Of a DNA stretch of 64,000 nt, positions 1 to 7,579 are shown piece by piece. The notes under the pieces are model-generated. The model searched no databases. It was not told the origin of the DNA and was given only the letters and a program-made list of their open reading frames with translations. The number at the start of each line of letters is the position of its first letter. The stretch's first letter is position 1. Made by a program: the position numbers and the translations under genes. Origin of the DNA: Olsenella sp. oral taxon 807 (GTDB lineage: Bacteria; Actinomycetota; Coriobacteriia; Coriobacteriales; Atopobiaceae). The DNA lies in the NCBI RefSeq assembly GCF_001189515.2, contig NZ_CP012069.2, positions 806,001 through 870,000 on the forward strand, written 5' to 3'.

Positions 1-178
1 GCGATGTGTGTGAATCACTCACTTCGCGCTCACGATGTGTGTGAATCACTCACTTCGAGAATTTATTCAGCACGTCTCTGACCTGCGTAGACATAAATAC
101 GTACTTTCAGTTCATGTTGGTTTCTACGGAAAAAACACTCACTTCGCGCTCACGATGTGTGTGAATCACTCACTTCGC
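1..178. repeat. GTGTGAATCACTCACTTCG repeat block
   Basis: Three near-identical copies of GTGTGAATCACTCACTTCG begin near positions 7, 38 and 158, and a partial copy (CACTCACTTCGCG) lies at 136-148. The segment from about 148 down to 50, read on the minus strand, is homologous to 58633-58753: both contain CGCGAAGTGAGTG, then T-rich TTTTTCCG, then GCAGGTCAGAGAC at almost the same distance (62 versus 64 nt). The block lies directly upstream of the PTS gene, so a regulatory role is possible but not shown. Confidence 0.7.
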
Positions 179-283
179 GAGGACGTGTTGTCTCGTAGAG
201 GCGTGCGCGTCGACTATACTAAATACAACTGTGAAAAAATGTGGATTTGCGCATCTGTGTGTGGATCCAAGAGGGGAGAGAAC

Positions 284-583
284 ATGGCAGCAAGGGTGGT
301 CGTCGCATGTGGGGCGGGGGTAGCCACGTCTCATGCCGTCGCCAACAAACTGCGCAAGCTCTTGGGTGAGAGGGGCGTCGACGCGGACATCAGGGCGGTT
401 TCGATGAGCGATCTACGCGAGGCGCTGGCGGGTGCCGATGCCTATGTTGCCGTAGTGAAGCCCAAGGAGACCTTTGACGTCCCCACCTTCAATGGTGTGG
501 CCTTCGTCACGGGTATGGGAGAGGACGAGGAGCTGGACAGGCTGATTGCGACCCTCAAAGACAAGGCCATCGAAGACGAGTAG
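284..583 (+). CDS. PTS system EIIB component, galactitol/lactose-type fold
   Basis: A 99-aa protein beginning MAARVVVACGAGVATSHAVA. The CGAGVATS loop near the N-terminus carries the phospho-accepting cysteine of GatB-like EIIB subunits, which receive phosphate from EIIA and pass it to sugar bound by EIIC. Length matches the family (about 95-100 aa). The ATG at 284 is chosen over an upstream in-frame start at 35 because GAGGGGAGAG precedes it, the upstream stretch is repeat sequence, and homology starts here. A -10-like TATACT is at 215-220. No EIIA or EIIC gene is adjacent, so it is an orphan here; the substrate cannot be read from the sequence. Confidence 0.85.
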   Translation: MAARVVVACGAGVATSHAVANKLRKLLGERGVDADIRAVSMSDLREALAGADAYVAVVKPKETFDVPTFNGVAFVTGMGEDEELDRLIATLKDKAIEDE

Positions 584-684
584 CGCCTCTCAGATGTAAA
601 CAAGAACCACTCGTAGCCGAAGGTCGCTGTCCGTCAAAGACCGCTTGTTCGCCGAAGGCTACTGTCACCCAAGGCAAACTGCCC

Positions 685-719
685 GCTGCCTGCCGAAAGG
701 GTGCTGCCTGCCGAAAGGG
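685..719. repeat. Two-copy 18-nt tandem repeat
   Basis: GCTGCCTGCCGAAAGGG occurs twice with an 18-nt period in the gap between the PTS gene and the convergent flavoprotein gene. A short hairpin (CTGGCA/TGCCAG, 736-753) follows just outside the flavoprotein stop codon and may help end transcription, though it has no T-tract. Confidence 0.5.
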
Positions 720-757
720 CCTGATCAGCCCATGCCTGGCAGTGGATTGCCAGTCAG

Positions 758-2416
758 CTACAGCAGGCTGTCGACGAGCGCCTGTGCCACGCGAAGGCCG
801 TCCGTGGCGGCGCTCATGATGCCTCCCGCATAGCCGGCACCCTCGCCACAGGGCCAGAGTCCTGCCGTCGAGACGGACTGGAGGCTCTTGCCACGAACTA
901 TGCGCACCGGTGAGCTAGAGCGCGTCTCCACGCCCGTAAGGACGGCATCCGCTGCCGCGAAACCGCGCAGTTGATGGCCCATGGCAGGTATCGCCAGGCG
1001 CAGTGCCTCGCTGACGTAGGATGGCAGGCAGGTTCTGACGTCTCCCCAGCTCACGCCGCGCGGGTAGGTGGGAGAGACGCTTCCCTGATCGCTTGAGGGC
1101 ACACCCTGCAGGAAGTCCCCCACGAGCTGTGCCGGTGCTGCGTAGGAGCCACCACCTAACGTGAAGGCTGCCCGCTCGCAGCGGCGCTGTAGCATCACGC
1201 CCGCAAGCACGTCCTCTCCCTCCAGGTCCTCGGGAAAGACGTTGGCCAGAAGACCCGAGTTCGCGTTGGTCCCCGCTCGATCGGAGCGACTCATACCGTT
1301 CGTGACGACACCACCCTCCTCGCTCGCCGCCGCGACGACATACCCACCCGGGCACATGCAGAACGAGAAGACGGGGCGCTGTGAGCTTGGATGTGCGACC
1401 AGCTTGTAGGGGGCGGCACCGAGCTTCGGATGACCGGCAAAAGGACCGTACTGGGCGCGGTCGATGTCCGCCTGGAGGTGCTCTATGCGCACTCCCATGG
1501 CGAAGGTCTTGCGCTCGAGGGTGACGCCTGCGTTGCAAAGCAGCTCGAACACGTCTCGCGCGGAGTGTCCGCAGGCAAGTACCACGTCACTCACGGGCCT
1601 GCGTTCCTCCACGAGAAGGCCGCTTTCCTCTCTGCGCTCGAGGACGACTGCCGTCACATGCCCGCCCCTGATGTCGAGTTTCGTGAGTCTGGTGCTCAGG
1701 TGCAGTTCCCCGCCCGCGGCCTTGATGCGCTCGCAGATCTTGGTGACGACGGCGGGGAGCAGGTCGCTTCCCACATGGGGCTTCGCATCCCAGAGTATGC
1801 GGCGTGGCGCCCCGGCCTCCACGAGGGTCTGGAGGATGAAGCGGTGCGCCGCGCTCTTGGTGCCGGTCTCCAGCTTGCCATCAGAGAAACTGCCGGCTCC
1901 GCCCAAACCGAACTGTATGTTGCTCTCGGGGTCAAGCTTACTTGTTCGAATGAAGCGCTCGACGTCGGCCGTGCGCCGCGCAGCATCCCGGCCACGCTCC
2001 ACGAGCAGGGGTTCAAGTCCTGCCTCTGCAAGCGCGAGGGCGCAGAATAGACCCGCGCATCCCGCACCGACCACAAGGGGCCGCTGCGTGCGCCGTACGC
2101 TAAGAGCCTTGGGCAGCGTGAAGTGCTCGACGTCAGCAACGCGGACCTGTCTGTCCTGGTGACGCCGTGCCAGACGGCAAAGCAGCTCTCTCTCGGCGTT
2201 CTCTCCGCCGCGCAGGGCGATGCGCACGGTGTAGCCAATGTGCACGTTTCCCCTCTTGCGGGCATCGATCGAGCGTTTGCGCAACTCAAGGGAGCTCAGG
2301 TCGTCAGGGGTAAGGTGAAGCCTGCGCAGCACCACCCTGCGCAGGGTGGCCTTTTCGGTACCGTCCGCACCATCGAGCTCCTTGAGGGGCAGGCGGATGT
2401 CGGAGACGTCAAGCAT
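758..2416 (-). CDS. FAD-dependent dehydrogenase-like protein (COG2509 type)
   Basis: A 552-aa flavoprotein. An N-terminal region of about 105 residues, typical of the COG2509 family, precedes a dinucleotide-binding motif VVGAGCAGLFCALALAEAG near residue 115. Further family-like segments are the glycine-rich FGLGGAGSFSDGKL and, near the C-terminus, GEGAGYAGGIMSAATDGLR, which normally closes the FAD site. The cellular reaction of this family is not established. Its start overlaps the stop of the upstream flavoprotein gene by 8 nt, so it is the last gene of a minus-strand operon mrp-baiN-like-COG2509. Family call firm, function unknown. Confidence 0.85.
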   Translation of the reverse strand: MLDVSDIRLPLKELDGADGTEKATLRRVVLRRLHLTPDDLSSLELRKRSIDARKRGNVHIGYTVRIALRGGENAERELLCRLARRHQDRQVRVADVEHFTLPKALSVRRTQRPLVVGAGCAGLFCALALAEAGLEPLLVERGRDAARRTADVERFIRTSKLDPESNIQFGLGGAGSFSDGKLETGTKSAAHRFILQTLVEAGAPRRILWDAKPHVGSDLLPAVVTKICERIKAAGGELHLSTRLTKLDIRGGHVTAVVLERREESGLLVEERRPVSDVVLACGHSARDVFELLCNAGVTLERKTFAMGVRIEHLQADIDRAQYGPFAGHPKLGAAPYKLVAHPSSQRPVFSFCMCPGGYVVAAASEEGGVVTNGMSRSDRAGTNANSGLLANVFPEDLEGEDVLAGVMLQRRCERAAFTLGGGSYAAPAQLVGDFLQGVPSSDQGSVSPTYPRGVSWGDVRTCLPSYVSEALRLAIPAMGHQLRGFAAADAVLTGVETRSSSPVRIVRGKSLQSVSTAGLWPCGEGAGYAGGIMSAATDGLRVAQALVDSLL

Positions 2417-3773
2417 GTCGGGCTACCTCCCCTGCCTCGCCCGAGCGGGTCGTGCGCGCCGTGGTGACGCTTGCCCGCGCGGCGGCAGCACCTGCGACCA
2501 GGCCGCTCTTCCAGGCCCACGAGAGGTTGAAGCCACCGCAGTCGCCGTCAACGTCGAGCGCCTCGCCCGTCGCGTAGAGGCCGGGTATGTCAAGTGCTTC
2601 GAGCGTCGTGGGCAAGAACTGCGCGTTTGCAAGGCCACCAGCCGTGACCTGTGCATGCGTGACGTCTGCGACACCCGTGATGCGAAGGGGCAGTGCCTTT
2701 GTCAGCAAGACAAGTGCCTCAACGTCGTCGTTGGGGACCCCGCTGCCCCAATCGCGCCATGTGGGCTGCCAGCGTGCGAGGGCGAGTCTCTCGAGTAGTG
2801 CCGCAATGTCAGGGTCGAGCACGCCGTCAAGGCAGCCTGGCTCGAAGTCACCCCGAGCTGAGCTGCATGCAAGCCCTCTCAGTTCAGAGTGGGAAAGGTC
2901 TGGCGTGAGGTCGAGCTCAAGTACATCTTTTGGCGCCGCGCGGCGCGACAGGTCAAAGATTACGATGCCCGAGAGGCCATAGTCCCTCAACATGACCTCG
3001 CCGCGATCCTGCCAGTGAGGGAAAGGCCCACCCTTCTTGCTGAGGGTGACGGCCGCGTGCACGCGCCGACCGTCGAGGGCAGAGAGGGGCGAGCTCTCGC
3101 AGGACAGGGGGCAGAGGACGGGTCGGGTCGGTGTCGAGGAGAGTCCGAGTCCATCAAGCCACGGCTGTGGAGCCTCTCCTGCGCCGTTGCCCCCACAGGC
3201 GACGATGAGCCTGCCTGCGCGCAGCGTTGACGGGGTGCCATCCGCCAGCGCAGAAGAGAAACTCACGTCAAAGCCCCGCCCGTCCTGGTGTCTGACCTGG
3301 GTCACGCGCCGTGCCGGTGCCGCTACCACCCCCGCCCTGCGCAGGCGGGCGATAAGCACGTTTCTCACGCTCGCCGCGCGCCTTGACATCGGGTAGAGGC
3401 GGTCTTGCTCCAGACACCAGCGCAGACCACAGTCGCGAAAGAAGCCGAGGATGTCATCAAGGGGTCTCTGGCCAAAGACCTCGCCTACGAACTCAGGGTC
3501 ATTGTAGTGCCCCGCGTCGAGCAACACGTTGGAGAAGTTGCAGCGTCCGTTGCCCGTGGCGAGGATGCTGCGCCCGCACTCGAGCCCGGACTCGAGCACG
3601 ACGACGGAGGCTCCCGCCTCGGCTGCGATGATCGCGGCGACGAGACCGGAGGCGCCGCCGCCTACGACGCACACGTCTACCTCCGACGGCACGTTCACAG
3701 ATGTTGCCGCCCGGAGCAGGGTGTCATGCTGTCTGGCTCGAGAGACGGCCCGTGTGGTTCTGCCCTTCGACAC
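2409..3773 (-). CDS. NAD(P)/FAD-dependent oxidoreductase, HI0933/YhiN (BaiN) family
   Basis: A 454-aa flavoprotein with an FAD-binding Rossmann motif CVVGGGASGLVAAIIAAEAG at about residues 35-54 and the family hallmark LATGNGRCNFSN just after it. The C-terminal segment (GLYATGEALDVDGDCGGFN) fits the same family. Members include BaiN, implicated in bile-acid dehydroxylation in gut clostridia, but most members lack an assigned substrate, so no symbol is given. It starts with GTG only 3 nt after the mrp stop, and its stop overlaps the next gene, so translation is probably coupled. A later GTG is possible because the first ~30 residues are not conserved-looking. Confidence 0.85.
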   Translation of the reverse strand: MSKGRTTRAVSRARQHDTLLRAATSVNVPSEVDVCVVGGGASGLVAAIIAAEAGASVVVLESGLECGRSILATGNGRCNFSNVLLDAGHYNDPEFVGEVFGQRPLDDILGFFRDCGLRWCLEQDRLYPMSRRAASVRNVLIARLRRAGVVAAPARRVTQVRHQDGRGFDVSFSSALADGTPSTLRAGRLIVACGGNGAGEAPQPWLDGLGLSSTPTRPVLCPLSCESSPLSALDGRRVHAAVTLSKKGGPFPHWQDRGEVMLRDYGLSGIVIFDLSRRAAPKDVLELDLTPDLSHSELRGLACSSARGDFEPGCLDGVLDPDIAALLERLALARWQPTWRDWGSGVPNDDVEALVLLTKALPLRITGVADVTHAQVTAGGLANAQFLPTTLEALDIPGLYATGEALDVDGDCGGFNLSWAWKSGLVAGAAAARASVTTARTTRSGEAGEVARHA

Positions 3774-3776
3774 CCC

Positions 3777-4667
3777 CTACTCCTCCAAGCCCTCATGGGC
3801 CTCGATCTGCTCTATCGTTCGTGCCACAAAGCCCTTGGGAAGGACGTCCTCGAAGGTTCCCTTGTCACAGCTTGTGGCGATCGTGGGGTCGATGGGCAGC
3901 TCGTCGAGCGCTGGGATGCCAAAGTGCGCGGCCGTCTCCTTGAGGCGGCTGGGCCCAAAGGGCTCTACGCGCGCTTTGCAGTGGGGACAGGGGAGCCACG
4001 CCATATTCTCAACCAGCCCTATGACTGGCACGTTCATCATGGCGGCCATGTTGAGCGCCTTGCCGACGACCATCTGCACAAGGTCCTGGGGTGAGCTCAC
4101 GATCACGATACCCTCGATGGGCAGGCTCTGGAAGACGGTGAGCGCGACGTCGCCAGTCCCGGGCGGCATGTCGACGACCATGTAGTCGATCTTGCCCCAA
4201 TCGGTGTCCTCGAAGAATTGGCGGAGCGCCCCCATGAGCATGGGCCCGCGCCAGAGGACGGGATCGGTCTCGTTCTCGAGGACGAGGTTGGTGCTCATGA
4301 TCTTGATACCGCCCTTGGAGGTGACAGGGATGATCCGCTCACCGTAGGCTGTCGCATGCTCGCCTGATAGCCCGAACATCTTGGGGATCGAGGGTCCGGT
4401 GATATCGGCGTCCAAGATGGCAACCTTGTTGTTCCTGCGGGCGAGGCTCGCGGCTATGGCGCCCGCGACAAGGGACTTGCCCACGCCACCCTTGCCCGAC
4501 ACCACGCCAATCACATGCTTGATGTAGGTTCCTGCGGCAGGTACGAAACGCTGCGGTCCCTGGTCCTGCGCGCGGGCGTTGTGACCGAGAGCTGCGTCCA
4601 CCTCGCGACGCAGCGCCTCCTTGTCAATCTCCGGTGAACGTGGTGTATCCGACTTCGCGTTCGTCAT
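3777..4667 (-). CDS. mrp: Mrp/NBP35-family iron-sulfur carrier ATPase
   Basis: A 296-aa P-loop protein with the deviant Walker A SGKGGVGKS at residues 57-65, the switch motif DADITGPSIPKMFG, and a conserved DMPPGTGDVALT segment. A C-terminal CPHC pair is where the dimer of this family binds a bridging Fe-S cluster. Such proteins (ApbC/Mrp) move Fe-S clusters to target enzymes in the cytoplasm. It is the first gene of a tightly packed minus-strand operon with two flavoproteins. The ATG at 4667 leaves a 233-nt divergent intergenic region to the DUF2975 gene. Confidence 0.93.
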   Translation of the reverse strand: MTNAKSDTPRSPEIDKEALRREVDAALGHNARAQDQGPQRFVPAAGTYIKHVIGVVSGKGGVGKSLVAGAIAASLARRNNKVAILDADITGPSIPKMFGLSGEHATAYGERIIPVTSKGGIKIMSTNLVLENETDPVLWRGPMLMGALRQFFEDTDWGKIDYMVVDMPPGTGDVALTVFQSLPIEGIVIVSSPQDLVQMVVGKALNMAAMMNVPVIGLVENMAWLPCPHCKARVEPFGPSRLKETAAHFGIPALDELPIDPTIATSCDKGTFEDVLPKGFVARTIEQIEAHEGLEE

Positions 4668-4809
4668 GGCGGGTCCTCTCGCGTCCTTTCGTTAGCTGTG
4701 CGCAATGTCTCGATTCTACCCAAAGTGTCCGGTACCTGTGATTGGGGTGTCGCGAGGGTGGCGTGCGCGTGGCGCAGAAGGATGAGATATACGAACGGAT
4801 TATTGAAAA

Positions 4810-4851
4810 TCGAAATATTATTATTGATATTCGATATATATAGACTATACT
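4810..4851 (+). promoter_or_regulatory. Promoter with overlapping inverted repeat upstream of DUF2975/HTH pair
   Basis: In an unusually AT-rich patch there is TTGATA (4824-4829), a 16-nt spacer and TATACT (4846-4851). An imperfect inverted repeat, TCGAAATAT (4810-4818) and ATATTCGA (4827-4834), overlaps the -35 box. This is the expected place for autorepression by the HTH protein encoded second in the operon (inference). Confidence 0.6.
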
Positions 4852-4900
4852 GGTGCGAGTAAGCAGTAGGCAGTAGCTAGGGATGATGGGAGATGGCCAC

Positions 4901-5359
4901 ATGTCCAAGAGGAGGACGTCCATCCTGCTCAAGATCGTGAACCTCATGGCGGTGGCGGGTTGTGTGTCCATCGCTCTTGTGGTGATACCAGGTGCCGAGA
5001 GGGTGGGCCTCGTGCCACACCTCTCGACATTGCTGTTCATCATAGGATCTGTCCCACTGCTCGCACTTGCGGTGGTCTCGTGGAGGTTGTATGGTGCGAT
5101 CGGCGCGGGTGAGGTCTTCACGTCCAAAAACTCCAGAGCGCTCAGGACGATGGCCCTGCTCTGTACCGTTGACTGTGCCATCTGGCTGGTGGAACTCGTC
5201 CTGTACCTTGCCCTTGCCGAGCACCTGCGCTTCTCGGTGGCGGCGTCGCTGCTCGTCGCGCTCGCATTCTGTTTCTCCCTGGCCATCGTCTGCGCGTCCC
5301 TCTCGGCATTCACCGCAAGCGCCGCAGAGCTCAAGGACGAGAACGACTTGGTGGTGTAG
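4901..5359 (+). CDS. DUF2975-family four-helix membrane protein
   Basis: About 152 aa with four hydrophobic segments (for example ILLKIVNLMAVAGCVSIALV and LLFIIGSVPLLALAVVSW), consistent with DUF2975 (YoaS-like) membrane proteins, which are typically paired with a small HTH regulator as here. The ATG at 4901 has GGGAG eight bases upstream; an earlier in-frame ATG at 4883 lacks a well-placed ribosome site. The next gene follows after 2 nt. A sensor/partner role for the HTH protein is known only by association. Confidence 0.75.
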   Translation: MSKRRTSILLKIVNLMAVAGCVSIALVVIPGAERVGLVPHLSTLLFIIGSVPLLALAVVSWRLYGAIGAGEVFTSKNSRALRTMALLCTVDCAIWLVELVLYLALAEHLRFSVAASLLVALAFCFSLAIVCASLSAFTASAAELKDENDLVV

Positions 5360-5361
5360 GG

Positions 5362-5613
5362 ATGGGCAAGCGAGAGCAGGTAGGACGGCGATCAGGTGAG
5401 ATGTGCGGTGAAATACGCGTCAACCTGGACGTCATGCTTGCCCGAAGGAAGATGACCCTCACCCAGCTCTCTGAGCGCGTGGGAGTGACCTTGGCGAACC
5501 TCTCGATACTCAAGAACGGCAGGGCCCGCGCCGTGCGCTTTACGACGCTTGCGGCCATCTGCCACGAGCTGGACTGCCAGCCCGGTGATCTGCTTGAGTA
5601 CGAGCCTGAGTGA
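5362..5613 (+). CDS. Small Cro/CI-type HTH regulator (YozG-like)
   Basis: An 83-aa protein that is almost entirely one helix-turn-helix domain: VNLDVMLARRKMTLTQLSER followed by VGVTLANLSILKNGRARAVR, then CHELDCQPGDLLEYEP. This matches the YozG/YobD group that accompanies DUF2975 membrane proteins. Separated from the DUF2975 gene by 2 nt, so certainly co-transcribed. The inverted repeat over the operon promoter is its likely target (inference). Confidence 0.88.
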   Translation: MGKREQVGRRSGEMCGEIRVNLDVMLARRKMTLTQLSERVGVTLANLSILKNGRARAVRFTTLAAICHELDCQPGDLLEYEPE

Positions 5614-5704
5614 TAGTTATAGTCCCTTGAGCTGGCCTTGTTGCGTGGGAGTAGCACCGTTCAACTTCAGTATCTCTCAACTTCGATTCGATAGGAGACC
5701 AACC

Positions 5705-7378
5705 ATGACAGATAGACCCAACGATGGGCGTCCTCCCGTCCCCCAGGGGCTCTCGGCAGCTCCTACGTCAGACGCCGCTATCCCGACGCCTTGCCTTACA
5801 GAGTCGGATACCTCGGTTCCAGGGGCCCCCATACCGCCGGGAGCGCCCCTGCCACCACAGCCATCACAGGTTCACACCAGAAGGCCTCCCGCCCGCTTCG
5901 ACGAGAGGGACTGGCCCACACTCGTCCTCTCTGTCCTGCTCTCGCTCTTCTGGTGCGTCGCCTCAGATGGCCCCAAGATCTCCCTGGCATTCATCCTGTT
6001 TGGCGGCATCGGCTTTAGCATCTCCATGCTCGCGTTCTTCGCATGTGCCCTCTTCCTGCGCGGCGGACTCAAGGGTCTGGGGCCCTACACCATCTTCTTG
6101 TTGGTCGTCGTCATGGGGCTTGCCTGTGTACCTTCCGTGACGGCCAACCCAGACGTGCGCTTCCTCAACGCCTTCGTGCTCGCGGCTGCCTCGATGCTCG
6201 AGTACCTGCTGCTCGCGGGCTGTGCCGAATCCGTGGCGCTTTCCTTGGAAGGGGCGTGTCTCGCCCTGGCGACCTTCGTCCGAGAGCAGGGTCGCAACAT
6301 ACGCGTGCTCAGGACCCTCAGGCGCGGCTCCAAGGGAGAACGGAGCGTCCTTGCCGCTGCCCTTCGCGGGCTTCTTGCCGCCGCGCTCATCCTAGCCTTC
6401 GTGCTCCCGTTGCTTGCCAGTGCCGACGAGGGTTTCGCGTCTGCGTTGAGGGGGCTTTTAGGCTGGCTCGACGACGGTTGGGTGATGTACAGGGTCGTCC
6501 GCCTCGTCTTCATCGGCGCCCTCGCGTTCTCGCTGCTGTACGGCGTGGCGCATGCGCATGGCGGGGACTCGTCCACGCACCCTGCGTCGGGTAGGCCCGC
6601 GAGCGCCGTGACGGTGGGCACCATGCTTGCTGTGCTTGACCTCCTCTACCTGATGTTTGTGGCGATCCAGTTTGGCAGGCTCTTTGGCGGGACGTCCATC
6701 GCGGTAGGCGACCATGCGTATGCTGGATACGCGCGTGAGGGCTTCTTCCAGCTGGTCATCGTCGCGGGCATTAATATCGTGGTGGCCTTCCTGAGTGTGC
6801 GGGCGCGCAGGGGCGCACCCCGCTCGGTAGTCTTGATCGTTTTGCAGTACGTCCTCCTTTTTGCGATCCTGGTCATGCTCGCCTCAGCGGCTCTTCGCAT
6901 GGGGGCCTATGTCGGACGCTACGGCCTGACCATGCTGCGCGCCCTGACCTATGTCGGCATGCTTGCGATTCTCTCACTTACGGTGCTCGTGGCGGTGTGG
7001 GTCATACGTCCTGGCCTCAAGGTCTTTCGCTGGTCTGTCGTGGCGCTGCTGGTGATCTGGCTGGCCTTTGGCCTCTCGTCCCCTGCTGAGCGCATCGCGC
7101 AGTACAACGTGGAGGGCTACCTGTCGGGCTCCATCGAGAGAATAGACGTGGCCTACCTCGTCTCCCTTGAACCTGACTCATCTTATGCCATCGAATGCCT
7201 GCTGGACAAGAAGCCCAGCCTCCGTCAGGAAGTCATGGAGATGCGGCACTACGGCGGCACGGGATACGGCTACGCGGGATACGGCGACGCCCGCGAGGGG
7301 TATGGGGGGATGTCTGCGCACCACGACTGGGCGGAGCGCTCACTGCGAGAGCTGGTAGGCTCGGGCGACGAGTCGTAG
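5705..7378 (+). CDS. Polytopic membrane protein, DUF4153/DUF4173-like
   Basis: About 557 aa: a proline-rich cytoplasmic N-terminus of roughly 75 residues, then about a dozen hydrophobic segments, ending in a soluble tail rich in Gly and Tyr (GGTGYGYAGYGDAREGYGG). Overall character resembles the DUF4153/DUF4173 membrane proteins of unknown function. The ATG at 5705 follows GATAGGAGACCAACC, a good ribosome site; the open frame extends upstream to 5549 but would overlap the HTH gene. It lies 91 nt downstream of the HTH gene, so may belong to the same transcript. Confidence 0.7.
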   Translation: MTDRPNDGRPPVPQGLSAAPTSDAAIPTPCLTESDTSVPGAPIPPGAPLPPQPSQVHTRRPPARFDERDWPTLVLSVLLSLFWCVASDGPKISLAFILFGGIGFSISMLAFFACALFLRGGLKGLGPYTIFLLVVVMGLACVPSVTANPDVRFLNAFVLAAASMLEYLLLAGCAESVALSLEGACLALATFVREQGRNIRVLRTLRRGSKGERSVLAAALRGLLAAALILAFVLPLLASADEGFASALRGLLGWLDDGWVMYRVVRLVFIGALAFSLLYGVAHAHGGDSSTHPASGRPASAVTVGTMLAVLDLLYLMFVAIQFGRLFGGTSIAVGDHAYAGYAREGFFQLVIVAGINIVVAFLSVRARRGAPRSVVLIVLQYVLLFAILVMLASAALRMGAYVGRYGLTMLRALTYVGMLAILSLTVLVAVWVIRPGLKVFRWSVVALLVIWLAFGLSSPAERIAQYNVEGYLSGSIERIDVAYLVSLEPDSSYAIECLLDKKPSLRQEVMEMRHYGGTGYGYAGYGDAREGYGGMSAHHDWAERSLRELVGSGDES

Positions 7379-7579
7379 GGGCCTGGAGCGCGCGAGGCGC
7401 GATGGGCCGCGTCGCAGGAGTGGGATGCGGGTCGTGTGCAGTTGCGGGCGTGTTTAGAGACGTTTGCCGCCTTGGGTAGACTAGGTGCCGAGAAACCATC
7501 TGCTTGGGCTGTCCTCGTGGCATGTAGCTGCAGGTCCTTTGGCATGCCTAGGCGACTCAGAGCGAACGGACAGGTACCC

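Noticed and set aside
1391-2162. Plus-strand ORFs of 219-232 aa opposite the COG2509 gene
   Set aside because: Antisense shadows of a well-supported flavoprotein gene in high-GC DNA.
7436-7579. 48-residue N-terminal extension of UvrA
   Set aside because: Canonical UvrA N-terminus begins at the ATG at 7580; the extension has no family similarity.
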